This document shows positions 1 through 8,419 of a DNA stretch of 34,182 nt, piece after piece. The notes under the pieces were generated by a model that worked only from the letters and a program-made list of their open reading frames with translations, was not told the DNA's origin and ran no database searches. The translations under genes and the position numbers were made by a program. The DNA is from Alistipes sp. ZOR0009. Its GTDB lineage: Bacteria; Bacteroidota; Bacteroidia; Bacteroidales; ZOR0009. The stretch spans positions 1-34,182 of the forward strand of contig NZ_JTLD01000059.1 in assembly GCF_000798815.1 (NCBI RefSeq), read 5' to 3'. The number at the start of each line of letters is the position of its first letter. Positions within the stretch are counted from its first letter, which is position 1.

Positions 1-2
1 AA

Positions 3-207
3 ACTCTGCAGACGCTTTTGCAGGGGTGAAAATGCTCCAGCAGACTCTGCGGACGTTTTTGCAGGGGTGAAAATGCCCCAGCAAACTCTGCGGACGCCAA
101 TGCAGGGGTGAATTTGCTCCAGCAGACTCTGCGGACGCGAATACAGGGGTGAATTTGCTCCTGCAGACTCTGCGGACGCCAATACAGGGGTGTATTGGCG
201 GCTTTGC
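3..207. repeat. 41-bp tandem repeat array, five visible units
   Basis: The word ACTCTGC recurs at 3, 44, 85, 126 and 167, an exact 41-bp period. Each unit has a near-constant block (ACTCTGCGGACG), a variable 5-6 nt arm, a constant core (CAGGGGTG), a second variable arm and a closing TGCTCCAGCAG-like block. The junction between units makes the odd palindrome GCAGACTCTGC. The two variable arms change together: TTTT with AAAA in units 1-2, AAT with ATT in units 3-4, AATA with TATT in unit 5. This suggests each core sits in a hairpin loop. Because 41 is not a multiple of 3, a conserved protein repeat is unlikely. The array probably continues beyond the left edge. It is not CRISPR-like: the unit is continuous, without unique spacers. 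Confidence 0.9.
177..200. repeat. Perfect 10-bp hairpin closing the repeat array
   Basis: CGCCAATACA (177-186) and TGTATTGGCG (191-200) are exact reverse complements around a GGGG loop. This is the last unit of the 41-bp array and the only one whose arms pair perfectly. No T-run follows, so it is not an ordinary intrinsic terminator. Confidence 0.75.
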
Positions 208-700
208 CTTTACCTTGTAGCAGATGTAGCCCGCACTTACTACCAAACGGACTATGTTCATAAGCCTATAGGCACAAAAATGACTCGCTAAACGTAACCA
301 AAAAGATGCATCCTAGCAGCTAAATATTTAGGTAAAGAAGGTAAATAAAACTGTAAATAAGTATTAAATTGGCGGCAGAAATGGTTGCAGGCACGACCTG
401 TAAACATATACCCATAACCATTATATAACGTAACCCCAAATGCAAGCCATAAATTACAGAGCAGCACTCCGCTGCATGGGCAATCTGATATTTCTCAGCT
501 CCGCGCTGGTTTTAGCACAGGTTTTATGGGATTAGTAGATAAGTGAGGTACTAATTATATGTATATATCTAGGGTTGGGATGGATAGGGAAATATGTTAG
601 GTGTAAACAGAAAAAAGCAATAGAATTAAATTGTATTTGATACGATATTTAGTCAAAGACTTAATTAAGAAGATGAAAATTAAATTTAAAACAACTTGAA
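208..700. other. Gene-free stretch, nothing recognised
   Basis: No convincing coding region or RNA gene is visible over these roughly 490 bases. Two small G+C-rich hairpins (GCAGC-actcc-GCTGC near 463-477 and CAGC-tccgc-GCTG near 497-509) lie in otherwise A+T-rich DNA. The last 150 bases should hold the promoter of the lipoprotein gene at 701, but no TAnnTTTG-type -7 box was found. Confidence 0.5.
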
Positions 701-1315
701 ATGAAAGGATTAATTATTTTTACTTTTAGCGCATTTGCTTTAGTTTCATGCGTTCAGAATACAGGTACTGACAATTCAATTTCGTTGTCGGATATAGATT
801 CTTCTGAAGTACTTGTAGATACTAGTTCTACTTCCAGCAGTTTGGGCATTTGGTCAATTAGCAACTACGTTGACGAATTTGGAGAACCATCCAAAATGGA
901 ATTCATTATGGGAATGACTCAAGGTACTTTTAGTAATTCAGCTACAGAAAATTCTGAACTTGATGTTAAATTTTTAATTGATAGCAGATCTGAAATATCC
1001 ATACAGCTATATGAATATGCAGGAGATAATCCTGTTAAATCTGGAATTTCTGAAAATTATAGAATTAAAATCAAATCGGCAGATGGCAGCACTGCAACTT
1101 TAAGCGCATATAATGGTTCAGACAGGTTGGTTCTAGACAAAAAAGATTCTAGAACGTTGAGTTCCTTTTTACTAAAAGGAGGAAGTTTGGCGTTTTATAT
1201 CGTTAATCTTTCGGAATATACCTCTTCAAGTTATCGATTTGAAATTACGGACACTTCAGGATTTGATGAAGCATTAAAACTATTGAGCGAAAATAAAAAA
1301 TTAAAAAAAGCCTAA
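701..1315 (+). CDS. Unrecognised lipoprotein
   Basis: This 204-residue protein begins with a lipoprotein signal peptide: MKG, a hydrophobic stretch and the lipobox LVSC with lipidation at Cys17. After the cysteine comes a Ser/Thr/Asp-rich linker to about residue 48. The rest looks like a soluble, probably beta-rich domain ending in a short Lys-rich tail. I do not recognise a family. The residues after Cys17 (VQNTGTDN) lack a strong acidic cluster close to the cysteine, so surface export cannot be predicted. The gene stands alone between a repeat-rich region and a strong terminator at 1334, and it is more A+T-rich than its neighbours, which may mean recent acquisition. The ATG at 701 places the signal peptide correctly. 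Confidence 0.75.
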   Translation: MKGLIIFTFSAFALVSCVQNTGTDNSISLSDIDSSEVLVDTSSTSSSLGIWSISNYVDEFGEPSKMEFIMGMTQGTFSNSATENSELDVKFLIDSRSEISIQLYEYAGDNPVKSGISENYRIKIKSADGSTATLSAYNGSDRLVLDKKDSRTLSSFLLKGGSLAFYIVNLSEYTSSSYRFEITDTSGFDEALKLLSENKKLKKA

Positions 1316-1333
1316 CGCCTAATAGAGTAGACG

Positions 1334-1367
1334 CCCCGCCAGCAAGCGCTGACGGGGTAACTTTTTT
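1334..1367 (+). terminator. Intrinsic terminator after the lipoprotein gene
   Basis: A stem CCCCG/CGGGG (1334-1338 with 1353-1357) continues after one mismatch into CAGC/GCTG with loop AAGC, and is followed by six Ts at 1362-1367. A second small hairpin, CCACTA/TAGTGG, follows at 1371-1389. Confidence 0.85.
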
Positions 1368-1642
1368 GCACCACTATATCTAATAGTGGTACTAAATTTT
1401 GCTTAGCAACGGTTTTCTTACTGCTGTTTTAAAAATACGTTACAATTATAAAGGAACAAGAGTAGAGTTAAACATCCTGACGGTAAGCTACCAATGATTT
1501 TTACAGTAGGGGAAATAAAGGATCAGGATACGATGCTGATAGGTCGTATAGAAAATGGCTATGAAATGTTTAGAGCCTCCAGCTGTTTTTGAACGTAATT
1601 TTTAAGTAGTATTGCTAGATGTGAAAACTTAATAATAGTACG
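1368..1642. other. Intergenic region upstream of the Fur-family gene
   Basis: No supported gene. A 32-codon open frame (1494-1592) is too short and has no context to call. The region must contain the promoter of the metal-response block. No clear Fur or Zur box was recognised by eye. Confidence 0.4.
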
Positions 1643-2071
1643 ATGGAAGGCGATGTTGTAGTAGAGCAGCTGAATGAGGCGGGGATAAGGCCAACCGCTA
1701 CACGTATTCTGATATATAGGTTTATCATGGGACTGAAAGATACCTTTAGCCTTCGTGATATTGATGAAGGCTTGCTGAGTATTGATAAGTCAACAATATT
1801 CAGAACCCTGATTCTTTTTGAGGAGCACCATCTGGTTCATGGCATCGACGATGGGAGTGGAGCCATGAAGTACTGCCTGTGTCGCAACCACGGCGAATGT
1901 GACGAGCAGAGGCTACACTGCCACTTTTACTGCGTGGTTTGTAAAAAAACGCATTGCTTGGATAATATCATAACCTTAAATATGTCGTTGCCCGAAGGGT
2001 TTAAGATGGATCAGCTTAGCTGCGTTATAAAAGGTACTTGTGATAAGTGTTCGGCCTCTGGTCGACGATAA
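1643..2071 (+). CDS. Fur-family metal-responsive transcriptional regulator (Zur/Fur-like)
   Basis: The 142-residue length and layout fit the ferric/zinc uptake regulator family. The N-terminal winged helix (about 1-80) includes GIRPTATRILIYRF and the recognition-helix region DKSTIFRTLILFEEHHLVH. The C-terminal dimerisation domain carries a His/Cys cluster, HCHFYCVVC (92-100), and two CxxC pairs (Cys97/Cys100 and Cys133/Cys136) that would hold a structural zinc. His62, His63, His66, His92 and His94 are candidate sensor ligands. It is the first gene before a heavy-metal RND efflux system on the same strand, so it probably senses zinc or a similar divalent metal. Iron sensing (Fur) or a copper-linked role cannot be excluded. 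Whether it represses the downstream pump or a separate uptake regulon is unknown. Confidence 0.85.
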   Translation: MEGDVVVEQLNEAGIRPTATRILIYRFIMGLKDTFSLRDIDEGLLSIDKSTIFRTLILFEEHHLVHGIDDGSGAMKYCLCRNHGECDEQRLHCHFYCVVCKKTHCLDNIITLNMSLPEGFKMDQLSCVIKGTCDKCSASGRR

Positions 2072-2101
2072 ATTATGTGGTAATGCACTTTTGCAACCTA
2101 G

Positions 2102-2578
2102 TTGCAGAAAAAGGAGCGTACTTTTACCGAAAATTCACGAGCGTTGAGAAGGAAGCGTAACATAGCATTTGTGTTTTTATCAGTACTCATCATGCTGATA
2201 GCTCCTATCATTCCGCACCATCATCATGACGGTGTGGCTTGTGTAGTTATGGAGCGTTGCGCTCAGGATAACGCCTATAACGATGAGCATACAGGGCATC
2301 AGGAGTCTTCCAATGGCTTAGAGAAGGCTGCTTTATGTGTAGAGAATGCTCAGTATCTAGCTGCAAAATCGGAATTAGGCGGTAAGGCTTCTTCAAACGA
2401 TGGCCTCTATCCACCTTCTTTATTATACTCCGCTTTAACTCCTCCATTTGATGCTGTACCTAACATTACCGTTGATGTTAGTATCCAGCTTGCGTATGGA
2501 GAGCTCATTTTTACCTACCAGTCAGCCGATGCTGCTTGTTCTAATAGCTTAAGAGCTCCCCCTTTTACTATCGCATAG
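2102..2578 (+). CDS. Small His-rich membrane-anchored protein (DUF6769-like)
   Basis: The 158-residue protein has a basic N-terminus, one hydrophobic segment (about residues 21-38) ending in PHHHHDG, then a Cys/His-containing segment and a C-terminus ending in LRAPPF. Small proteins of this layout sit beside CusA/CzcA-type pumps in many Bacteroidota and, from memory, are grouped as DUF6769. The His run directly after the membrane segment would face the periplasm and could bind metal, but that role is inference. The start is uncertain: TTG at 2102 gives the longest form, with another TTG at 2144 and an ATG at 2192 inside the hydrophobic segment. It starts 30 bp after the Fur-family gene, so they are probably co-transcribed. 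Confidence 0.65.
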   Translation: MQKKERTFTENSRALRRKRNIAFVFLSVLIMLIAPIIPHHHHDGVACVVMERCAQDNAYNDEHTGHQESSNGLEKAALCVENAQYLAAKSELGGKASSNDGLYPPSLLYSALTPPFDAVPNITVDVSIQLAYGELIFTYQSADAACSNSLRAPPFTIA

Positions 2579-2596
2579 TACCCCTTCTTGGGTACT
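2577..2596 (+). terminator. Hairpin overlapping the stop codon, possible terminator
   Basis: AGTACCC (2577-2583) pairs perfectly with GGGTACT (2590-2596) around a 6-nt loop. The hairpin begins inside the TAG stop codon and only TTCTT follows, so termination may be partial. Confidence 0.5.
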
Positions 2597-2936
2597 TCTT
2601 AGCCGTGCACGGTAAGCACTAATTTTCTTTACTTCTAGCTCCGCACATTTGTGTGGTAAGCCTATTTGCCTGTGGTTATAGCTGTAAAGGTGCTGGTGCT
2701 TATTGCGCTATCCTTCTTCTGCTATTATTTGTCGATGGTGGAAGAGGTAGAGGGTAGCAAAACCGTTTGCAGGGTGCAATTCCTGTTATTTCAGCCAGGT
2801 TATTTGTGTCTGATGTCCTTCTATATGCGAGGTAAGCAGCAGCTGAAGAGGAAAAGTATCAAGGCTTACTTTTATCTCATTTGCAAAGGGCAGCAGTGCA
2901 GCGTCCATTTCAAAACAACTTTAAAGCGATTAAAAA
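2597..2936. promoter_or_regulatory. Upstream region of the efflux operon with two palindromes
   Basis: This gap separates the small His-rich protein from the efflux genes. It holds a perfect palindrome CCGTGCACGG (2603-2612) and an imperfect one, CCGCACA-TT-TGTGTGG (2641-2656). Each is followed by GGTAAGC. They could be operators for a metal-responsive regulator, but they do not match a consensus I know. An open frame through 2666-3022 overlaps the adaptor gene and is not convincing. Confidence 0.3.
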
Positions 2937-4094
2937 ATGAAAAAAAACATAGTAGGTATTTTGCTGGTTGCATCCATTTTTATGGTGGGTTGCAATACGT
3001 CCCAAAACAACAATCAAAGTAGCGCCAAAGTAGCAGACGAGCATGGCCATGAGGCTAACGAAGAGGGGCATGCCGATGAAATTGCCTTTACAGCGAAGCA
3101 GGCCGCAGAGGCCGGAATGAAAACAGAAACAGCGAGAGCCGCTCAATTCCTTAATGTGATAAAAACAAGTGGGGTAATCCAAACTCTTCCAGGCGACGAG
3201 CAGGCAATTGTAGCAACCAGCGCAGGGATTGTTTCATTTGTTAATGCTTCCATTGCGGCTGGTGTTCCGGTTCGTTCGGGTGAGGCAATCGTAACCATCT
3301 CGGCAAGAAACCTACAGGAGGGTGATCCTTCTTTAAAGGCTAAAATAGCTTTTGAGGTAGCACAGAAAGAGTATCAGCGCGCCAAAGGGTTGGTTGAAAC
3401 CAAAATAATATCCGATAAAGAGTTTGAACAGGCCCGCCTGCGTTACGAAACTGCAAAAGCGGCATATCAAGGACAAGCGTCTAATGTTACCGCTGCAGGT
3501 ATTCGGGTTACATCTCCTATGGGCGGCTACATTAAGAACCTTTTAGTAGGGCAAGGCGAATATGTGTCCGTTGGCCAACCAATAGCAACCGTGACACAAA
3601 ATCGCCGTCTTCAGCTTCGAGCAGAGGTGTCGGAAACCTACTTTGGGGATTTGAAAAATATCCGCAGCGCCAACTTCAAAACGGCCTATGAGAGCACGAC
3701 CTATAAGCTATCGGAGATGAATGGACGGCTACTTTCCTATGGTAAAACGTCGAATGGCACCTCCTTTTATATTCCGGTAACCTTTGATTTTGACAACATT
3801 GGTAACGTTATTCCTGGCTCATTTACTGAAGTGTATTTGCTGTCGGCTCCGCGTGGCAATGTTATTTCAGTTCCCGTATCCGCGCTTACCGAAGAGCAGG
3901 GGCTTAACTTCGTTTATATTCAAATAGAACCGGAAGCTTATATTAAGCGAGAGGTTGTTGTTGGGCAGAATAATGGCGAGCGAGCAGAAATTGTAAAAGG
4001 TCTTACAGGCGGAGAGGCCGTTGTGGTGAAGGGCGTTACGCAGGTGAAGTTGGCCTCTGCATCTGGAGCAATACCTGATGGCCATAATCATTAA
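2937..4094 (+). CDS. Heavy-metal RND efflux periplasmic adaptor (CusB/CzcB family)
   Basis: The 385-residue protein is the membrane-fusion subunit that links an inner-membrane RND pump to an outer-membrane channel. It has a lipoprotein signal (FMVGC, Cys19) and a His/Glu-rich stretch at about residues 34-48 (DEHGHEANEEGHADE) likely to bind metal. A barrel-sandwich/lipoyl half-motif follows (GVIQTLPGDEQAIVATSAG), then a coiled-coil hairpin at about 130-185, the second lipoyl half (VTSPMGGYIKNLLVGQGEYV) and beta-barrel and membrane-proximal domains. The C-terminus ends in a short His-containing tail (DGHNH). It is followed after 21 bp by the RND pump. Family membership is firm. The metal (zinc, cobalt, cadmium or copper/silver) cannot be read from the sequence. 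Confidence 0.92.
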   Translation: MKKNIVGILLVASIFMVGCNTSQNNNQSSAKVADEHGHEANEEGHADEIAFTAKQAAEAGMKTETARAAQFLNVIKTSGVIQTLPGDEQAIVATSAGIVSFVNASIAAGVPVRSGEAIVTISARNLQEGDPSLKAKIAFEVAQKEYQRAKGLVETKIISDKEFEQARLRYETAKAAYQGQASNVTAAGIRVTSPMGGYIKNLLVGQGEYVSVGQPIATVTQNRRLQLRAEVSETYFGDLKNIRSANFKTAYESTTYKLSEMNGRLLSYGKTSNGTSFYIPVTFDFDNIGNVIPGSFTEVYLLSAPRGNVISVPVSALTEEQGLNFVYIQIEPEAYIKREVVVGQNNGERAEIVKGLTGGEAVVVKGVTQVKLASASGAIPDGHNH

Positions 4095-4115
4095 TCTTTA
4101 AAGCAAGTTTGAGCT

Positions 4116-7100
4116 ATGTTGAATAAGATTATAAAATTTTCGCTCAACAATCGTCTTGTTGTGCTGGTTGCATCTGTATTGTTGATGATTGGCGGAACAT
4201 ATACCGCTACCAATATGGAGGTTGATGTGTTTCCCGACCTTAATGCTCCTACCGTCGTTGTTATGACAGAAGCTAAGGGGATGGCTCCCGAAGAGGTTGA
4301 GCGTTTGGTTACTTTTCCGCTGGAGACGGCTGTTAACGGGGCGACTGATGTGCGCCGTGTTCGTTCCTCCTCTACCACTGGTTTTTCTATTGTATGGGTC
4401 GAATTCAATTGGGGAACGAATATTTATTTAGCTCGCCAAATTGTCTCGGAGAAGCTGGCGGCTGTAAAAGATCTACTTCCTTCTAATGTCGGTAACCCAA
4501 CGTTGGGGCCTCAATCTTCCATTTTGGGAGAGCTGATGTTTGTGGCTCTGACGGCTGATTCTACGTCCCTACAGGAGCTACGTACCATAGCAGACTGGAC
4601 TATTCGTCCCCGTCTTTTAGCAACTGGGGGAGTTGCACAGGTGGCGGTTATTGGAGGCGAAATTAAGGAGTACCAAATTCTTCTCAGTCCGGAGAAAATG
4701 AAGCATTATGGCATTGGCCTTAACGAGGTCAATCAGGTGGTGCAGAAAATGAATCAGAATGCGGCTGGAGGTGTTTTGTATGAGTATGGGAATGAGTATA
4801 TAATTAGAGGGGTGCTGTCTACAAATCAAATCGATGCTTTGGGTAAGGCGGTTGTTAAAACTGTCAATGACATTCCTGTACTTTTGGAGAATATTGCGGA
4901 GGTGAAGATTGGGAATCGTGCTCCCAAAATGGGTGTGGCTTCTACTCGTACTAAACCCGCCGTGTTGATGACAATTACCAAGCAACCGAATACAAGCACG
5001 CTGGGGTTGACGGATAAGATTGATGTGGCTCTTAAGGAGCTACAAAAAAGTTTGCCTGCAGATGTCAAGATGGAAACGGATATCTATAGGCAGGAGCGGT
5101 TTATTAATAGTTCGATTGATAATGTTCAAAAATCCCTTTACGAGGGAGCCTTCTTCGTTATTATAGTTCTGTTCGTCTTTCTTATGAATGTGCGGACAAC
5201 GGTAATTTCTTTGATTACCATCCCACTTTCTTTGGTGACATCAATACTTGCTCTTAAATGGATGGGGCTTACCATAAACACCATGAGCTTGGGGGGAATG
5301 GCAATCGCTATAGGTTCGCTTGTCGACGACGCCATTGTTGATGTAGAAAATGTATTTAAGCGGCTGCGTGAGAACCGAAATAAGCCTGAGGCTGAGCGAA
5401 AGACGGTGATGTCGGTTGTGTTTGATGCATCAAAAGAGGTGCGTATGCCCATTTTAAATTCGACGCTTATCATTATCGCCAGCTTTGTGCCGTTATTTTT
5501 TCTTTCTGGAATGGAGGGGCGCATGCTTGCTCCTTTGGGTATTTCTTTTATTGTTGCTTTAGCGGCTTCTACCGTTGTTGCATTGACGCTAACTCCGGTG
5601 CTTTGTAGCTATCTATTGGGTAAAACGAAAAAGAGTGGCGATAGCGTAGAAAGCGAACCGCTGGTTGTTCTTAAGCTAAAGAAGGGTTATGCAAAGCTCT
5701 TAACATGGGCACTTTGGCACAAGAAGATAGTTTTGATTGTAACGGGAGTTGTATTGGTTGGTTCGGTCGCTCTTTTTTCAACCTTGGGGCGTAGCTTTTT
5801 GCCTCCTTTTAATGAGGGATCGTTTACAGTAAGCGTCAGCACCCTACCTGGGATTTCGTTGGAGGAGTCTGATAACATTGGGCGTATGGTAGAGAGACGG
5901 TTGCTTACTATACCCGAGATTCAAACCGTAGGCCGTAAAACGGGGCGTGCAGAGCTTGATGAGCATGCATTGGGTGTAAACGTATCGGAGGTAGAAGCAC
6001 CCTTTGTACTCGACAAACGAACCAAAGAGGAGGTGCTGGCAGAGATTCGTGGCAAGGTGAAAGATATCCCAGGTGCTAATGTGGAGGTTGGAGCCCCAAT
6101 TACTCACCGGATTGATGCAATGCTATCGGGAACGCGTGCAAGCATTGCCATTAAGCTGTTTGGAACCGACTTAAACAAAATGTTCTCTGTCGGAAATCAA
6201 ATAAAAGGGGCCATTGAAGGAGTCGAGGGTATTGCGGATTTAAACGTAGAGCAGCAGGTAGAACGCCCTCAGCTAAAGATAGAGCCCAAACGAGAGGTCC
6301 TAGCGAAGTATGGAATTACTCTTCCTGAATTTGCAGAGATTGTCAACGTAATGCTTGCAGGGGAGGTAGTTTCGCAGGTTTATGAGGGAAATAAAGCTTT
6401 CGATTTAACCCTCAAGGTAAACGAAGATAGCCGCGAAACAGCCGATAAAATACGCAACCTTATTGTAGATGCAAAGGGACGAAAGTTGTCACTTAGCAAC
6501 ATTGCAGAGGTAACCTCTTCTGTTGGACCTAACACAATCAACAGGGAAAATGTAGCACGAAAGATTGTTATCTCGGCAAATGTTGCGGGTCGAGACCTGT
6601 TGGGGGTTGTAACCGATATTCAGCGCATTGTAGATAAAAAGATTAAGCTGCCAGAAGGTTACCACGTCGAATATGGAGGTCAGTTTGAGAGCGAGAAGGC
6701 GGCGTCTCGTACGCTGATGATTACATCTATCTTCTCGATATTCGTCATCTTTTTGCTTCTTTTTAACCAGTTCAGAAGCATGACGCAGTCGGCAGTGATT
6801 CTACTTAATCTGCCTTTGGCTCTTATAGGAGGTATTGTAGCCATTTCGATTACGGGAGGAGTTATTAGCATCCCTGCTATTATTGGATTTATATCCCTAT
6901 TTGGTATTGCAACCCGTAATGGGATGCTGCTGATATCTCGTTATAACGATTTACAAAATGAAGGGCTTTCTCCAGTAAAAAGCGTAATGCATGGATCGGT
7001 AGATCGGTTAAATCCAATATTGATGACCGCACTTAGTACAGGATTGGCCCTTATCCCATTAGCCGTTGGTGGAGATTTGCCAGGAAATGAGATTCAAAGC

Positions 7101-7238
7101 CCGATGGCAATCGTAATCTTGGGGGGATTGTTTACGTCAACGCTGCTCAATGCGTTTATTATCCCGATTATGTATCTTCTTACTAATAAAAAAATAGTTG
7201 AAGAGGTTATTACCGACGACGAAATTCAGGAGGCATAG
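4116..7238 (+). CDS. CusA/CzcA-family heavy-metal efflux RND pump
   Basis: At 1040 residues this has the usual length of an inner-membrane HME-RND proton antiporter. It shows a first membrane helix (residues about 10-30), two large periplasmic loops, and two sets of membrane helices (about 335-500 and 865-1025). The proton-relay segment in TM4 reads SLVDDAIVDVENVFKRLREN, with Asp404, Asp405 and Glu411. Other typical stretches are FPDLNAPTVVV near the N-terminus and LFGIATRNGMLL near the C-terminus. The relay motif differs from the classical CzcA (DGAVVIVEN) and CusA (DAAIVMIEN) forms in having DDAIVDVEN, so the substrate class is uncertain. It lies between its adaptor and its outer-membrane channel in one operon, with 2 bp between its stop and the next start. 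Confidence 0.95.
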   Translation: MLNKIIKFSLNNRLVVLVASVLLMIGGTYTATNMEVDVFPDLNAPTVVVMTEAKGMAPEEVERLVTFPLETAVNGATDVRRVRSSSTTGFSIVWVEFNWGTNIYLARQIVSEKLAAVKDLLPSNVGNPTLGPQSSILGELMFVALTADSTSLQELRTIADWTIRPRLLATGGVAQVAVIGGEIKEYQILLSPEKMKHYGIGLNEVNQVVQKMNQNAAGGVLYEYGNEYIIRGVLSTNQIDALGKAVVKTVNDIPVLLENIAEVKIGNRAPKMGVASTRTKPAVLMTITKQPNTSTLGLTDKIDVALKELQKSLPADVKMETDIYRQERFINSSIDNVQKSLYEGAFFVIIVLFVFLMNVRTTVISLITIPLSLVTSILALKWMGLTINTMSLGGMAIAIGSLVDDAIVDVENVFKRLRENRNKPEAERKTVMSVVFDASKEVRMPILNSTLIIIASFVPLFFLSGMEGRMLAPLGISFIVALAASTVVALTLTPVLCSYLLGKTKKSGDSVESEPLVVLKLKKGYAKLLTWALWHKKIVLIVTGVVLVGSVALFSTLGRSFLPPFNEGSFTVSVSTLPGISLEESDNIGRMVERRLLTIPEIQTVGRKTGRAELDEHALGVNVSEVEAPFVLDKRTKEEVLAEIRGKVKDIPGANVEVGAPITHRIDAMLSGTRASIAIKLFGTDLNKMFSVGNQIKGAIEGVEGIADLNVEQQVERPQLKIEPKREVLAKYGITLPEFAEIVNVMLAGEVVSQVYEGNKAFDLTLKVNEDSRETADKIRNLIVDAKGRKLSLSNIAEVTSSVGPNTINRENVARKIVISANVAGRDLLGVVTDIQRIVDKKIKLPEGYHVEYGGQFESEKAASRTLMITSIFSIFVIFLLLFNQFRSMTQSAVILLNLPLALIGGIVAISITGGVISIPAIIGFISLFGIATRNGMLLISRYNDLQNEGLSPVKSVMHGSVDRLNPILMTALSTGLALIPLAVGGDLPGNEIQSPMAIVILGGLFTSTLLNAFIIPIMYLLTNKKIVEEVITDDEIQEA

Positions 7239-7240
7239 CA

Positions 7241-8419
7241 ATGAAAAAGATTATCATAGGCATGATGGCAATTATGGCGACAAGTTCCCTTTTTGCACAA
7301 GACAATATAAAAAACGTACTCAATACTATTGAGCAAAATAACACAACCCTCAAGGCTTTACGAGAGGCTGTAGATGCTCAGAAATTGGAGAATCGTACAG
7401 GTATTTATTTGGCAGATCCAGAGGTTGGTTTTAACTATCTCTGGGGGAATTCAGCTTCTGTTGGTAACCGACAGGATATTAGCGTTACTCAACGCTTTGA
7501 CTTTGGTACCTTATCTGGATTGAAGAGTAGGGTTGCCAATGGGAAAAATGAGCTGCTTGAGTGGCAGTACAAAGCTGATAGAATGAATTTGCTCCTTGAA
7601 ACTAAACGCTACTGCTTGGATTTGATATATTACAACTCCTTGCTCCGCGAACTTGAAATTCGTTTAGTACATGCCGAAGCTATTGTTGCAGGGCAAAAAG
7701 AGCGCCTTAAAAGAGGAGATGGCAATATGCTAGAATACAATAATGTCGAACTCAACTTGGCCGCTGTAAAAGGAGAAATATCCCGTGTTGAGACGGAGAG
7801 AAACAGTGCTATTTCTCAGCTTACCCGACTAAACGGAGGATTAAAGTTGACGTTTAATGAAGTTAGGTTTCCATCCATTGATATGCCTGCCGATTATGAA
7901 AGGTGGTATGCTACTGCTGAAGAGAAAAACCCAATTCTTTCGTATGTAAGACAAGAGGTTGAGCTTAGCAAAAAGCAGGTCTCTTTAGGTAGGTCGATGG
8001 GGTTACCTACTTTCTCCGCTGGGTATATGAGCGAGAATGTAGTTGGACAACGTTATCAAGGGGTGTCTATTGGGCTTTCCGTTCCGCTATGGTCTAACAA
8101 AAACAGGGTTAAGCAGGCAAAGAAAGCTGTAAGCGCTGCAGTTAGCAAACAAGCTGATACCAAACAGCAGTTTTTTAGCCAGCTGGAGATTTTGTATTTC
8201 CGTACACTTGGATTAAAAAAGGCTGCAGAGGTTTATCGTTCGTCACTTACGAATGCCAATAACAGTGCGCTACTAAAGCAGGCACTAGATGCAGGCCAAA
8301 TTTCTATGCTGGATTTTATGGTACAGATCGGACTTTATTATAACACAGTCAACCAGGCTTTACAGGCGGAACTTGACTATCAAAAAGCTTTTGCAGAACT
8401 TTCGGCGGTTGAATTGTAA
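7241..8419 (+). CDS. TolC-family outer-membrane efflux channel (CusC/CzcC-like)
   Basis: The 392-residue protein has a cleavable signal peptide (MKKIIIGMMAIMATSSLFA, cut before QD) and two long helical repeats with heptad-like Leu/Ala spacing (about 25-200 and 225-390), typical of the outer-membrane factor fold. Stretches such as AEAIVAGQKERLKRGDGNMLEYNNVELNLA and LLKQALDAGQISMLDFM are characteristic internal repeats. It completes the three-part efflux system with the adaptor and pump just upstream. Its stop codon overlaps the start of the next small gene (TAATG), so translation is coupled. It is slightly shorter than E. coli TolC but normal for Bacteroidota CzcC-like channels. Confidence 0.9.
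   Translation: MKKIIIGMMAIMATSSLFAQDNIKNVLNTIEQNNTTLKALREAVDAQKLENRTGIYLADPEVGFNYLWGNSASVGNRQDISVTQRFDFGTLSGLKSRVANGKNELLEWQYKADRMNLLLETKRYCLDLIYYNSLLRELEIRLVHAEAIVAGQKERLKRGDGNMLEYNNVELNLAAVKGEISRVETERNSAISQLTRLNGGLKLTFNEVRFPSIDMPADYERWYATAEEKNPILSYVRQEVELSKKQVSLGRSMGLPTFSAGYMSENVVGQRYQGVSIGLSVPLWSNKNRVKQAKKAVSAAVSKQADTKQQFFSQLEILYFRTLGLKKAAEVYRSSLTNANNSALLKQALDAGQISMLDFMVQIGLYYNTVNQALQAELDYQKAFAELSAVEL

Noticed and set aside
1-210. Possible CRISPR array
   Set aside because: The 41-bp units are contiguous, with only short variable arms inside each unit. There are no 30-40 bp unique spacers and no cas genes.
1494-1592. 32-codon open frame upstream of the Fur-family gene
   Set aside because: It is very short, has no recognisable motif, and its context does not support translation; it could be a remnant.
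2666-3022. 118-codon frame upstream of and overlapping the efflux adaptor
   Set aside because: It overlaps the well-supported lipoprotein signal of the adaptor in another frame, needs a TTG start, and has no family resemblance.
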